This document shows, piece after piece, positions 9,040 through 18,576 of a stretch of 64,000 nt of DNA. A program made the translations under genes and the position numbers. The notes below the pieces were generated by a model that saw only the letters and a program-made list of their open reading frames with translations, did no database searches and was not told where the DNA came from. Numbering within the stretch: the first letter of the stretch is position 1; each line of letters begins with the position of its first letter. This stretch comes from Flavobacterium sp. LC2016-01 (GTDB taxonomy: Bacteria; Bacteroidota; Bacteroidia; Flavobacteriales; Flavobacteriaceae): positions 372,001-436,000 of the forward strand of contig NZ_WMIC01000004.1 in NCBI RefSeq assembly GCF_009711135.1, read 5' to 3'.

Positions 9040-12000
9040 TTAAATTACGACAGTAGATTTATAAAATTTGTCGGCATATTGTGTTGGCGTTTCTCCATAC
9101 TTTTTCTGGAAGCATTTACTGAAATATTTCGGATTATTGAAGCCTACTTTGTAGCTAATTTCCGATACGGTTAATTTGTTTTGTTCCAAAAATTGAGCGG
9201 CACGTTTTAATCTAATTTCATGAATAAATTCATTTGGCGTACAGTTTGTCCAAGCTTTTATTTTTAAAAACAGCATGGTTCGGCTGACACCTAATTCGGA
9301 ACAGAAAAACGGAATATCAAATTGTTCGTTCGAAATATTTTCTTCAACAATCTTAAATGCTTTTTTCAAAAGTTCTTCATCTAAAGAGGAAACCGTAATT
9401 TCTGAAGGAATAAAACTGTCTTCCGTTGAAAACTTGATTTTTAAACGTTCTTGAGTATTCAGTAAATTTTTAACGCGAAGTTTGAATTCCATTAAATTGA
9501 ATGGTTTACTGATATAATCATCGGCACCGCTTTCCAATCCTTCAAATTTATAAACCAATGAAGATCTTGAAGTCAGTAAAATAACCGGAATATGACTTGT
9601 TTTGATGTTCTGTTTTATTTTAGAACAAAGCTCAGTTCCCACCATTTCAGGCATAATAACATCGCTGATAATCAAATTCGGCGTATATTTTAACGCTTTT
9701 TCAAAAGCAATTTTTCCGTTTTCGGCCTCAATAATGTTGTAATCTTTTTTGAGTAAGTTTTTCATGAACTTTCTCAAAATCTTGTGATCTTCAACAATCA
9801 GAATGGTTTGTTTTTCTTCGTTTACAATTAAATCTTCAAGATCTTCGCTTTCCACTATTTCCGAAGGTTCTAATTGTGCTTGATATTGCGCAATATCATC
9901 ACTTATTCTGAAATCTGGAATAATTTCGCTGTCTGAAAGATGTTCACGGCCAAGTGGCAAAGCAACTTTAAAAATAACGCCGCCTGAAGGTTTATTGGTA
10001 ACATCAATTTTTCCTTTGTGCAGTTCGACAATGTTTTTTACTATCGAAAGCCCAATTCCAGTGCCTTTATTGTAGTTTTTCTGAACTTGATTGTGCATTG
10101 GAATTTCAAAGAATAAGTCAAAAACTTTATGAATATGTTCTTCCGAAATTCCAACTCCAGAATCTTCAACAGCAATAAAAAGATTTTCAGTGTCATTACT
10201 GATTTTAATGTTGATTGATCCGCCTTTTGGAGTGTATCTAAATGCATTCGAGATCAAATTGTAAAAAACACGTTCCAATTTGTATCGGTCAAAATATATC
10301 AGAATTTCTTCGTTTGACGTTTCAAAAGTATAATCATAACCGCCATCTTTGGCATATTCAATAAACGATAAAAAGATTTCTTTTGTGAATTTTACAATAT
10401 TTCCGTTTGCAGATTCAAGTGCAACCTGATGATTTTCAAGTTTTCTAAAATCCATTAAGCGGTTAATAAGCCCTAAAAGATGGTTCGCGCTTCCTTCAAT
10501 AACTAGAAGCTTTTTATACATTTCATTCGTACCATTATAATCCGCTAAAATTTGCTGTAATGGACCTAAAATTAGGGTTAGTGGCGTTCTGAATTCATGC
10601 GAAATATTCGTAAAAAAGTCCAGTTTTAGTTTGTTGTTTTCTTCTATACGTTTGGTTTCCAGATATTCCAGTTCTAATTTTTGTTTCAATCTGGCTTTTG
10701 ATTTCATAATCCAGATTAAACCGTATAAGCCTAAACCTATTATAATTCCATACAATAAAAAGGCCCAGATACTGCGCCATGGAGCAGGATTTACAATCAC
10801 AGTTAAGGTTGTTGGGTTTTTGTTCCAAACACCGTCATTATTCGCACCGCGTACTTCAAAAGTGTACGTTCCCGGATTTTGAATAGCAAAATTAGCTTCG
10901 CTGTTTTTGGTTATCGTCCAGTTGTTTTCCAGTCCGGTTAAACGATAGCTGTACTGATTCTTTTTTGAACGAATGTAATTCGGAATCGCAAAACTAATCG
11001 AGAAATTAGCTTTGTCATAATCCAAAGTAATGGTTTTGGTATATCCAATACTTTTTTCCAAAATGCCTAACGAATCATTTGGATTTGTACTTTCATTCTG
11101 GATTTTCAAATCCGTAATTAAAACCTGAGGAGCGTATTGATTTTTGGAAATTTTTCGAGAGTCAAAATAAGTTGCTCCAGAAGGACTTCCGAAATAAAAT
11201 TTATTGCCGTCAAGTTTTAGAGCCGCATTATCATTAAACTCATTATTTGTAATACCGTCTTTTTGATCATAATTGGCAACGGTTTTTCGGATCGTACTGT
11301 ATTTTATAATTCCCTGATTGGTACTGATCCATAAATTTTTATCATCATCTTCTAAAATAGAATGGATCGATGTAACAACCGTATTTCCAATTTTTAGGTT
11401 GATTCTGTTGAATTTCTTTCCGTCAAAATAATGCAATCCTTTTGCTTTTGTACCTACCCAGATTTTATTATGAGAATCCTGAAACAATGTCAGAATATCA
11501 TCTCCGGTTAAAGCAACATCATCAAAAAGGAAATGTTTTACAACGTATTTATTAGGTTGAAAATTTTGAAGTCCAATAAGATTCAGACCGTTCAGTGTTC
11601 CTACCCAAAGTCTTTTTTGTTTGTCAACTAGGACCGTTCGAACATAATTATTGGTTAGAGAATTTGCCTTGGTAATATCATTTCTAATAAATTGAAAAGC
11701 TTTAGAAACAGTATTATAACGAATTAATCCTTTGCTAAAAGTACCCATCCACAATACTCCATTTCCTTCTGTTTTGATGGAATAAACACCAACATCTTTT
11801 ATTGAATCCTTTAATTGAGGTGAAATTCTGTCGCTTTCAAATGATTTAGTCAGCGTATTATAAGCCGAAATTCCTTTAGAGAAAGTTCCCATCCACAAAA
11901 TATTATTCTCTGCAACGCACATTGATTTAATATCATTTATAGGTGTTTGCCCAATTTTGTTGTTAAGGTAGCTCGTAGCTTCTGTATTTTTATTGTAAAC

Positions 12001-13149
12001 GGTGATGCCGCCACCTTCGGAGCCAAAATAAATGTTCTGATTTTTATCGGCTACAATCGAACTGACCACATCATAACTCATTGGAATCTTTTTCGAATTC
12101 TGATCGTAATTGAAGAAATTTACGTTCGAAATATCCCACATATTTACGCCTTTATAATAACAGCCAATCCAAACAGAACCGTTTTTATCGATGAAAATTG
12201 ATTTTACCTTCTCGATCCCGCTGTTATGATTGCTATTGCTGTAACTATTGTTATTATTGATCTTTTGAATACTCTTATCTTCTCCTAAAATATAAATCCC
12301 GTCATAAGCACCAATCCAGATCGAGCCTTTGCGGTCAATAGCCAAAGCACGGATTTCATTGTTGATTTCCTTGCGTTTTTCATCAGATAAAAATGAAACA
12401 AAGCTTTTTGTTGATGAATCAAATTTTAAAAGTCCTTTGTTTTTTGTCCCAACCCAGATATTATTGAAGCGGTCTTCAGCAATTGCTGACACATTTAATA
12501 CATCAATATTATTTAATGGATAATTTTTAAAAGAGAATTTTCCGTTTTTTCTGCTTGTTAAAACACACAATCCTTTTGTCGTTCCAATCCAAACCTGACC
12601 TTTTTTAGTTTTAAAAATACTCAGAATATTATTGCTTGGAATCGTCGTATTGTCTGTAGCAGAATGAATAGCAGAAGCAAACTGTCCTGTTTTTTTGTTA
12701 TAAACAGATAACCCTTTTGAAGTTCCAAACCACATTTCATCTCCAACTTTCTTTATACACCAAATGGTATTGCTGTTTATGGTATGATTCGTCTTGTCAG
12801 TTAAATATCGCTTAAAAGTATTGCTGACAGGGTCATAACAATTCAAACCATTATAAGTTCCAATCCATAGTTTTCCAGAATTATCTTCTTCAATAGCCAA
12901 GATATCATTACTGATAGATGTTTTATTGGCAACATCATTTCTAAAAATGGTAAATCGGCTGCCGTCGTATTTATTGAGACCATCGCGCGTACCAAACCAC
13001 ATCTGCCCAAACTTATCCTGATGTATGGCAATAACAGAATTCTGCGAAAGCCCGTCAGTTGTTGAAAAATTTTTAAGACGGTATTTATTTTGGGAAAACA
13101 AATTCCCTGAAATAAAAAGTAAAACTAGAAAGACGCTCGTGTATTTCAT
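9040..13149 (-). CDS. Hybrid two-component system regulator (HTCS) for glycan sensing
   Basis: A single-polypeptide sensor and response regulator. The start is placed at the ATG at 13149, which begins a good signal peptide (MKYTSVFLVLLFISGNLFSQ); the frame opens further upstream only with TTG. Residues below count from that TTG. About 14 Reg_prop blades (W-[FIVM]-G-T repeats, about 35-670) form two periplasmic propellers. They are followed by a Y_Y_Y domain (about 735-800), a membrane segment (about 805-827), a HisKA domain with H863 in ISHEFRTP, a HATPase domain with its N box near N980, a receiver domain with D1175 (IISDVIMPE), and a C-terminal AraC-type DNA-binding domain. Such proteins bind oligosaccharides in the periplasm and switch on neighbouring glycan-use genes, here most likely GH88, GH2, the beta-helix protein and the uronate genes. 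Confidence 0.95.
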   Translation of the reverse strand: MKYTSVFLVLLFISGNLFSQNKYRLKNFSTTDGLSQNSVIAIHQDKFGQMWFGTRDGLNKYDGSRFTIFRNDVANKTSISNDILAIEEDNSGKLWIGTYNGLNCYDPVSNTFKRYLTDKTNHTINSNTIWCIKKVGDEMWFGTSKGLSVYNKKTGQFASAIHSATDNTTIPSNNILSIFKTKKGQVWIGTTKGLCVLTSRKNGKFSFKNYPLNNIDVLNVSAIAEDRFNNIWVGTKNKGLLKFDSSTKSFVSFLSDEKRKEINNEIRALAIDRKGSIWIGAYDGIYILGEDKSIQKINNNNSYSNSNHNSGIEKVKSIFIDKNGSVWIGCYYKGVNMWDISNVNFFNYDQNSKKIPMSYDVVSSIVADKNQNIYFGSEGGGITVYNKNTEATSYLNNKIGQTPINDIKSMCVAENNILWMGTFSKGISAYNTLTKSFESDRISPQLKDSIKDVGVYSIKTEGNGVLWMGTFSKGLIRYNTVSKAFQFIRNDITKANSLTNNYVRTVLVDKQKRLWVGTLNGLNLIGLQNFQPNKYVVKHFLFDDVALTGDDILTLFQDSHNKIWVGTKAKGLHYFDGKKFNRINLKIGNTVVTSIHSILEDDDKNLWISTNQGIIKYSTIRKTVANYDQKDGITNNEFNDNAALKLDGNKFYFGSPSGATYFDSRKISKNQYAPQVLITDLKIQNESTNPNDSLGILEKSIGYTKTITLDYDKANFSISFAIPNYIRSKKNQYSYRLTGLENNWTITKNSEANFAIQNPGTYTFEVRGANNDGVWNKNPTTLTVIVNPAPWRSIWAFLLYGIIIGLGLYGLIWIMKSKARLKQKLELEYLETKRIEENNKLKLDFFTNISHEFRTPLTLILGPLQQILADYNGTNEMYKKLLVIEGSANHLLGLINRLMDFRKLENHQVALESANGNIVKFTKEIFLSFIEYAKDGGYDYTFETSNEEILIYFDRYKLERVFYNLISNAFRYTPKGGSINIKISNDTENLFIAVEDSGVGISEEHIHKVFDLFFEIPMHNQVQKNYNKGTGIGLSIVKNIVELHKGKIDVTNKPSGGVIFKVALPLGREHLSDSEIIPDFRISDDIAQYQAQLEPSEIVESEDLEDLIVNEEKQTILIVEDHKILRKFMKNLLKKDYNIIEAENGKIAFEKALKYTPNLIISDVIMPEMVGTELCSKIKQNIKTSHIPVILLTSRSSLVYKFEGLESGADDYISKPFNLMEFKLRVKNLLNTQERLKIKFSTEDSFIPSEITVSSLDEELLKKAFKIVEENISNEQFDIPFFCSELGVSRTMLFLKIKAWTNCTPNEFIHEIRLKRAAQFLEQNKLTVSEISYKVGFNNPKYFSKCFQKKYGETPTQYADKFYKSTVVI

Positions 13150-13182
13150 AGCATTTATTTTTAGGTTAAAGTTAGAAAGTTT

Positions 13183-13279
13183 CAAAGTGGCAAAGGTTCA
13201 AAGGTTCAAAGTGACAAAGACTCAGAGGTTCAAAGGTGCAAAGAAACCTTTGTTTCTTTGTAACTCTGTACCTTTGTAT
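13183..13279. repeat. Imperfect hairpin made of CAAAGGTTCAAAG words
   Basis: It lies between the HTCS start and the stop of the beta-helix gene. The left half repeats CAAAGGTTCAAAG-like words. The right half carries complements such as ACCTTTGTTTCTTTG and TACCTTTGTATC. Same style as the element at 7091-7194. Confidence 0.6.
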
Positions 13280-14908
13280 CTATTTTAATCGTTTACTTAG
13301 CTGATAATCATATAGCGATGGAATTTTATCAATTGATGTGTTCAAAAATTCAATATAGGGATCGACGTCGTATTTGATTTCAAATTTTGTATTTCCGTGC
13401 ACACCAATGATTCTGGCAAAAGCGCCGTCTTTCATTCCATACAATAAAACCGGTTTTGATGAATCAGGGTTTTCGACCTGAACATTTAAGTTCCAAAAAG
13501 TACTGAAAGGTCCGTGAGACGGTTTCCAGTATTCTGCGCCTCCGCCTCCAAATAGGGCATAACTATTATTTTTAGCCGTTTTTAGATGTACGGTGATATT
13601 ATCAAACAAATTTTGATGATTGGCTCCAGAGTGCTGGTCTAAAACTGGATCTGTAAATATTTCGCAGTTTTGATACACATTTTTAGTCGCAAAAGTGTTG
13701 AAACTTAAAGGATGAACTGCCGAATTATAAATTTTCAGATTTTTCACCAATACATTATGAACACCGCCTAAAGTCACCGTATAATGTGCCAAATGTGTTC
13801 CGTCAGTTGTGATGTCTTGAATAGTTACGTTTGAAACTTCTTCGGCTAAAATACCGCTGTCTGCATTTGTAATTTTTACGTCTTTAACCCAGCTGTTGAA
13901 CAAACGAGTTAAGAAAATTCCGTTATTTCCGGGTTCCACATGATGTGCCACTCTTGGAATATCGGGAAAGGTAAAACGAAGATGTTCAATTCCTACTTCA
14001 TTTAAGTGTTTCCATTCAACCAATTGTGCTTGATAACTTGGTTTAACAGCGATTGTCAAAGGCGTTTTAAGGGTGATTTTAGAACCTGAAATTTTTAAAA
14101 TTTCAACCTGTTGCCTCACAATAGGAAGTTTTGGAAACTGCCAGTGATGCGAGCCCGGTTTTACATTAGCACCTTGATATAAATCTTTTATGATTTCGCC
14201 ATTTTCACCGTCTTTATTGAACAATTGCAGTTCGACAATATCTCCAGCTTTTAAATTTTTAACCTCAGAAACATTGATTGTAAATTCGCCCATTTTTCCA
14301 GAACTGACTTTCGCTAAAATTGCAGATTCTGGTTCGTATTTATCCAAATATGATTTTACACGCTCACCCTGAATTTGTGTCCAAATAAAACCTCCAGACC
14401 ATGCATATTGAGAAAAAGGCAAATCAATATTGTTTTCGTTTTCGCGCTGTCTTTTGTCAAAAGTGGTCAGATATTCACGAAGTTCTGCTAAAGATTCAGG
14501 ATCTTTAAGATACATCATCGGCCTTGGAAAGTAGATTTCAGTTCCGTTTTCGCCAGAACCTGCACCGCGAAGCACAAAATTGCTTCTTTCGATGTATAAA
14601 ATATCACTCAGAATAATTCGGCCTTCGGGCAATTGCAAAATTACATTTCCATCAACTGCATTGGCTGCTTTTAAAGCTTTAAGTAACGCTTTAGAATCAT
14701 CTAAATTATCATTTGCTTTTACGCCAAAATCTGCAGCGTTAATTATTTTTCCATTAGTTTCAGGAAGTTGGCTTTCGCCGAAGTGATAACCCGCAAAACT
14801 AAAATCGGGAAGATAATTTGTTTTTGAAGTAATAATTTTAGGTAATTCCTGCGCCAGTAAAGTATTCATAAAAAGGCAGCAGAATATAAGAAAGGTTTGG
14901 CGAATCAT
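13280..14908 (-). CDS. Secreted right-handed beta-helix (pectate lyase superfamily) protein
   Basis: A 542-residue protein with a signal peptide (MIRQTFLIFCCLFMNTLLAQ). Residues about 55-90 carry the N-terminal cap typical of pectate-lyase-superfamily beta-helices: INAADFGVKAND, then DDSKALLKALKAAN. A long series of short strand-turn repeats follows, with G-[IV]-x-x-x-x-x-N-[VS] patterns between about 310 and 470, including DQHSGANHQN near 425. The fold is shared by polysaccharide lyases, GH28-like hydrolases and epimerases. I cannot assign catalytic residues. Between the HTCS and UxuA genes it is most likely the endo-acting enzyme that supplies the unsaturated ends used by GH88, but this is inference. 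Confidence 0.75.
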   Translation of the reverse strand: MIRQTFLIFCCLFMNTLLAQELPKIITSKTNYLPDFSFAGYHFGESQLPETNGKIINAADFGVKANDNLDDSKALLKALKAANAVDGNVILQLPEGRIILSDILYIERSNFVLRGAGSGENGTEIYFPRPMMYLKDPESLAELREYLTTFDKRQRENENNIDLPFSQYAWSGGFIWTQIQGERVKSYLDKYEPESAILAKVSSGKMGEFTINVSEVKNLKAGDIVELQLFNKDGENGEIIKDLYQGANVKPGSHHWQFPKLPIVRQQVEILKISGSKITLKTPLTIAVKPSYQAQLVEWKHLNEVGIEHLRFTFPDIPRVAHHVEPGNNGIFLTRLFNSWVKDVKITNADSGILAEEVSNVTIQDITTDGTHLAHYTVTLGGVHNVLVKNLKIYNSAVHPLSFNTFATKNVYQNCEIFTDPVLDQHSGANHQNLFDNITVHLKTAKNNSYALFGGGGAEYWKPSHGPFSTFWNLNVQVENPDSSKPVLLYGMKDGAFARIIGVHGNTKFEIKYDVDPYIEFLNTSIDKIPSLYDYQLSKRLK

Positions 14909-14939
14909 GGTTTTGTGGTTTTTGTGGTTAGTTAGTTTT

Positions 14940-15007
14940 TTTCACCGCAAAGTCGCAAGGAACGCAAAGTTTAAATTTCTTGCGTACTTTGCGATTTTGC
15001 GGTGAAA
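14940..15007. repeat. CGCAAAG-family hairpin, short copy (D)
   Basis: Left half TTTCACCGCAAAG... and right half ...TTTTGCGGTGAAA pair imperfectly over 68 bp. Inside are repeated CGCAA(A)G words. It sits immediately after the uxuA stop codon and before the beta-helix gene. It shares vocabulary with the copies at 37950, 46468 and 48683. Confidence 0.65.
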
Positions 15008-15009
15008 TT

Positions 15010-16194
15010 TTACACGGATCGCTTAATCCCTAATTCCAGTCCTCGCAATTCAGCCAGACCTCTTAAACGGCCAATTGCAGAATAACCCGGATTTGTTTTT
15101 TTCTTTAAATCATCCAGCATTTGGTGTCCGTGATCGGGACGCATTGGCAATTTGCTGTTGTTTCTTTTTTCAACTTCAAGAATCGCTTTTACGACTTCAT
15201 ACATATCAACATCGCCTTCAAGATGGTTCGCTTCATAGAAACTTCCTTCTTCATCTCTTTGAGTACTTCTTAAGTGAATAAAGTTCATTTTATCGCCGTG
15301 ACGTCTAACGATACCTGGTAAATCATTATCAGCTCTTACACCATAAGAACCTGTACACATCGTAAATCCGTTTGATTTTGAAGGTGCTGCGTTCATTAAT
15401 TCGATCAAATCTTCTTCGGTACTTACAACTCTCGGCAAACCTAAAATAGGGTAGGGCGGATCGTCAGGATGAATCGCCATCAAAACACCTTTACTTTCGG
15501 CAACAGGAATAATTTCTTTTAAAAAGAAGAAAAGATTATCTTTTAATGCCTGTCTGTCAATGTGATTGTAAGCACTTAATGTTACTAAGAAATCTTCAAC
15601 TGTGTAAGCTTCTTCAGCGCCCGGAAGTCCTGCCAGAATGTTTTGCTGTAATTTTACTTTATCTTCTGGAGTCATGGCTTCAAAATAACTTGTCGCTTTC
15701 TGAATTTGTGTTGCCGAATATTCTTTTTCTGCTCCCGGTCTTTTCAAAATAAACAATTCAAAAGCAGCAAAAGCATTAATATCAAAACGCAACGCTTTTG
15801 AACCGTCTTCAACTGTATAGGATAAATCAGTTCTAGACCAATCTAAAACAGGCATGAAATTATAACAGATGCATTTTATACCGCATAATGCTAAATTTCG
15901 GATGCTTTCTTTGTAATTTTCAATGTATTGAAGATATCGTCCCGTTTGTTTTTTAATGTCTTCGTGTACCGGAACACTTTCTACAACTGACCAAACCAAA
16001 CCAGAAGCCCCTTTTTTAGGGTCTCCGTCTTGATGTTCAATTTCGACTTTTCGTTTAATGATTTCTTCAATGCTCCAAACTTCTCCGTTTGGAATGTGAT
16101 GTAAAGCGGTAACAATTCCGGTTGCTCCCGTTTGTGCAATATCTTGTAAAGAAACAGGGTCATTTGGTCCGAACCAGCGTAATGTTTGTTCCAT
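15010..16194 (-). CDS. uxuA: Mannonate dehydratase
   Basis: A 394-residue enzyme that dehydrates D-mannonate to 2-keto-3-deoxy-D-gluconate in the cytoplasm. The start ([21 protein letters not shown], up to [11 protein letters not shown]) is diagnostic for UxuA. Likely metal and active-site residues are in IHPDDPP (H242), C280 in [15 protein letters not shown]307 in FIHLRS, and D354 in RPDHGHQM. Length and motifs are complete. It follows the UxuB-like reductase on the same strand after a 123-bp gap that holds a perfect inverted repeat, so its expression may be partly uncoupled from the genes before it. Confidence 0.97.
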   Translation of the reverse strand: MEQTLRWFGPNDPVSLQDIAQTGATGIVTALHHIPNGEVWSIEEIIKRKVEIEHQDGDPKKGASGLVWSVVESVPVHEDIKKQTGRYLQYIENYKESIRNLALCGIKCICYNFMPVLDWSRTDLSYTVEDGSKALRFDINAFAAFELFILKRPGAEKEYSATQIQKATSYFEAMTPEDKVKLQQNILAGLPGAEEAYTVEDFLVTLSAYNHIDRQALKDNLFFFLKEIIPVAESKGVLMAIHPDDPPYPILGLPRVVSTEEDLIELMNAAPSKSNGFTMCTGSYGVRADNDLPGIVRRHGDKMNFIHLRSTQRDEEGSFYEANHLEGDVDMYEVVKAILEVEKRNNSKLPMRPDHGHQMLDDLKKKTNPGYSAIGRLRGLAELRGLELGIKRSV

Positions 16195-16221
16195 TTTAAT
16201 ATGTTTTTGGTTTATTCCTGT

Positions 16222-16299
16222 AAGGTTTCCAAAACCTTGTAGGTATTTTTTAATTTATGTAAACGTATATTTTTAGACCTACAAGGTTTTGGAAACCTT
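16222..16299. repeat. Perfect 23-bp inverted repeat between uxuB-like gene and uxuA
   Basis: Bases 16222-16244 and 16277-16299 are exact reverse complements (arm core AAGGTTTCCAAAACCTTG), separated by 32 bases. Each arm is itself partly palindromic (AAGG...CCTT). It has no T run, so it is not a classical terminator, but it would form a stable hairpin in the operon mRNA. Confidence 0.8.
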
Positions 16300-16317
16300 G
16301 CAAGAGCTTAGTGAATT

Positions 16318-17130
16318 TTAAATGCTTGCAGCAGCAAAACCGCCATCGACTTTTAACACAGTTCCTGTTACGAATTTTGACATATCGCTGCATAAGTATA
16401 AAAGTGCGCCGTCAATATCTTCGGGCTTTCCAAATCTTCCCATTGGAGTCTGACCAATAATTTTCTCGCCTCTTGGCGTCAATTTTCCTTCTGGAGTAAG
16501 CAGTAAAGCACGGTTTTGTTCACCAATAAAGAATCCCGGTGAAATTGCATTTACACGAATTCCCTCGCCGTATTTTGAAGCCAGTTCAACCGCCATCCAT
16601 TGCGTGAAATTGTCGATTGCCGCTTTTGAAGCCGAATATCCAACCACTCTTGTCAGCGGTCTTTGTGCAGATGCTGATGAAATATTGATAATGTTTCCTG
16701 ATTTCTGCTTTGCAAAAAGTTCTGAAAAAACCTGAGAAGGCAACATTGTTCCGATAATATTTAAATCGATAACCTGTTGTAAATCCTCCGTTTTCATGTC
16801 ATAAACTGCCTGATCCGGCTGAATTGTTGCGCCCGGCATATTTCCGCCCGCAGCATTAATTAAGATATCCAGACGGCCATATTTGTCAACGATAAAATCT
16901 TTGGCTTTTTCTACTTCTTCTTTATTTAAAACATTGGCTTGAACAGCAAAAGCTTGTCCGCCATTTTGTTCGATATTCTTTACGGTCTTTTCTGCTTTTT
17001 CAAGTGATTGAGAAACGATTCCGACAATTACGCCCTGTTTAGCCAGAACGTTTGCAAAGTTGCTTCCTAATACGCCGGCACCGCCTGTTATAAGTGCAAT
17101 TTTTCCTTTTAAATTAAATACTGAATCCAT
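16318..17130 (-). CDS. SDR-family fructuronate reductase (D-mannonate oxidoreductase)
   Basis: A 270-residue short-chain dehydrogenase. It has the nucleotide-binding motif TGGAGVLG (15-22), INAAGG (91-96), the catalytic serine near S152 and the YSASK motif (Y165, K169). The N-terminus and the extended PGFFIGEQNRALLLTPEG segment near 215 match the SDR-type D-mannonate oxidoreductases (B. subtilis YjmF type), which reduce D-fructuronate to D-mannonate with NADH. It is not related to the long-chain E. coli UxuB. It starts 8 bp after the aldolase gene, so they are co-transcribed, and its product would feed UxuA. Confidence 0.88.
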   Translation of the reverse strand: MDSVFNLKGKIALITGGAGVLGSNFANVLAKQGVIVGIVSQSLEKAEKTVKNIEQNGGQAFAVQANVLNKEEVEKAKDFIVDKYGRLDILINAAGGNMPGATIQPDQAVYDMKTEDLQQVIDLNIIGTMLPSQVFSELFAKQKSGNIINISSASAQRPLTRVVGYSASKAAIDNFTQWMAVELASKYGEGIRVNAISPGFFIGEQNRALLLTPEGKLTPRGEKIIGQTPMGRFGKPEDIDGALLYLCSDMSKFVTGTVLKVDGGFAAASI

Positions 17131-17138
17131 ATAAATTA

Positions 17139-17804
17139 TTAATGTTTTCTTAAAGTCTGAATGGTGTCCAGTACTTTTTTAGTTTCATTTTCGATTGTCG
17201 CATAATCACCTTCGGTCATGCGTTTTTTTGTTATCAGTTTACTGCCAAGTCCAACAGCAGATACACCGGCAGAAAACCAACTCTCGATGCTAGTATGTGT
17301 GGTATCTACGCCTCCGGTTACCATAAAAGTTAAATTCGGAAAAACATCTTTAATACTGCTCATGAATTCTGGGCCAAGAATATTTCCCGGAAAAAGCTTG
17401 ATAAATGAAATACCAGCATTTTCTGCAGCGATAATTTCTGTTGGTGTCATACATCCTGGAGCATAAAGCGCGTTTTTACTTTTTAAGAAGTCAGCAACTT
17501 CAGGAACAAAACCAGGACTTATAAAAAAATCAGCACCGATTTCGTGAAAGTCTTTGGCTTGTGATTTATTTTTTATAGTTCCAATCCCTAAAAGCATTTC
17601 TGGCATTTCGGCATTTCTGACCTGTACCATTTTCTTGAAATTCACTAAAGCTTCTGAACCACGGTTGGTATATTCTACTGCTCTGATTCCTGCATTGTAT
17701 AAAGCACGAAGTACTTCAATACTGACACTTTCATCTGAATTGAAATACAAAGGAAGCATTCCCTGCTGCGCAATAATTTCTATTGAATTTTGAATGGAGC
17801 TCAT
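17139..17804 (-). CDS. 2-keto-3-deoxy-6-phosphogluconate / 4-hydroxy-2-oxoglutarate aldolase
   Basis: A 221-residue class I aldolase of the Eda/KdgA family. The Schiff-base lysine is K136 in FIKLFPG and the conserved catalytic glutamate is E44 in VEYTNRG. MLLGIGTIKN, SPGF, APGCMTPTE and VTGGV also match the family. It cleaves KDPG to pyruvate and glyceraldehyde-3-phosphate, the last step of the glucuronate route. It begins 2 bp after the YhcH-family gene. No KDG kinase, needed between UxuA and this enzyme, is in the window. Confidence 0.95.
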   Translation of the reverse strand: MSSIQNSIEIIAQQGMLPLYFNSDESVSIEVLRALYNAGIRAVEYTNRGSEALVNFKKMVQVRNAEMPEMLLGIGTIKNKSQAKDFHEIGADFFISPGFVPEVADFLKSKNALYAPGCMTPTEIIAAENAGISFIKLFPGNILGPEFMSSIKDVFPNLTFMVTGGVDTTHTSIESWFSAGVSAVGLGSKLITKKRMTEGDYATIENETKKVLDTIQTLRKH

Positions 17805-17806
17805 GT

Positions 17807-18256
17807 TTAGATTTTTACTTTGAAAACAAGTTTTTTTAGCAATCCTTCACCAATCATAGCAGCGTGGACATCTTCTGGGAATAAAATCGCAAACTGTTTT
17901 TCCTGTAATTGAAAAAACATATCGGGTTTGTCATGAAAAAAACGAACGTCTTTTTCGTCACTGTAATCACCGTTTGGACTAATGCATTTTTCTCTTGGTT
18001 TCCATGCATAAGTTTCAGGACCATTAAGTACAATTTGAATGTCAATGTTTTTATCGTGGCATTCAAAACCTTTAATGCTTTGTTCTTTTGTTGTTCCTTC
18101 TCCTGCAATTACAATTAGCTTTAGTCCTTCTGAAATTTCCAAGACTCCTTCTTCAAGTTTACTGATGTCGGTTTGGCTTACATAATCAAAAGCCTTTTTG
18201 AAATTGGGGTGCAGACTGTAATATTTTGCTGCATTATGTAATGAGTCTACTATCAT
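17807..18256 (-). CDS. YhcH/YjgK/YiaL (DUF386) family protein
   Basis: A 149-residue cytoplasmic protein with a cupin-like fold. The family pattern is clear: FECHDKNIDIQIVLNG around residues 64-79, and FPEDVHAAMIGEG with LKKLVFKV at the C-terminus. Members often sit in sialic acid or uronate operons and are thought to act on sugar isomers or anomers, but the reaction is not well established. It is the first gene of the operon (YhcH - aldolase - UxuB-like - UxuA) and is divergent from the LacI-type gene. The 450-bp region between them should hold both promoters. Confidence 0.9.
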   Translation of the reverse strand: MIVDSLHNAAKYYSLHPNFKKAFDYVSQTDISKLEEGVLEISEGLKLIVIAGEGTTKEQSIKGFECHDKNIDIQIVLNGPETYAWKPREKCISPNGDYSDEKDVRFFHDKPDMFFQLQEKQFAILFPEDVHAAMIGEGLLKKLVFKVKI

Positions 18257-18325
18257 TTTATTTGGTTTATTTGAGACGTTTTTTGTTTAATTGTTTATTT
18301 AGATAAAATGTTTTAATTTATTGGT

Positions 18326-18349
18326 TTTTAGTGTTTTAGTGTTTTAGTG
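18326..18349. repeat. Short tandem repeat, three copies of TTTTAGTG
   Basis: Three exact head-to-tail copies of the 8-base unit at 18326-18333, 18334-18341 and 18342-18349. They lie in the divergent promoter region upstream of the YhcH-family operon. Changes in copy number could alter promoter or leader spacing. Confidence 0.8.
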
Positions 18350-18576
18350 TATTTGTGTCATGCTAACGGCTATGTTTGGTTTTACAGTTTCTTTAAACAG
18401 TTGAAACAGTATTTATTAAGGTTTCATTGTATTTAAATCTTTACTTTTAATAAAATGGCAAAAGAATCTGAATATCAAATAATTAATAGTTTTAATTTAA
18501 ATTAATTGATTTCTGATTTTTTAAACAATTAAACCAAAAAAAACACAAGAAACAGCTTTTGTTTTTATCATTTATG

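Noticed and set aside
10041-10247. Leftward frame inside the HTCS gene
   Set aside because: Overlaps the HATPase region of a clear gene in another frame, and its composition is that of a shadow.
13150-13185. TTG start of the HTCS protein at 13185
   Set aside because: The ATG at 13149 begins a clean signal peptide; the extra 12 residues would precede it without support and overlap a repeat.
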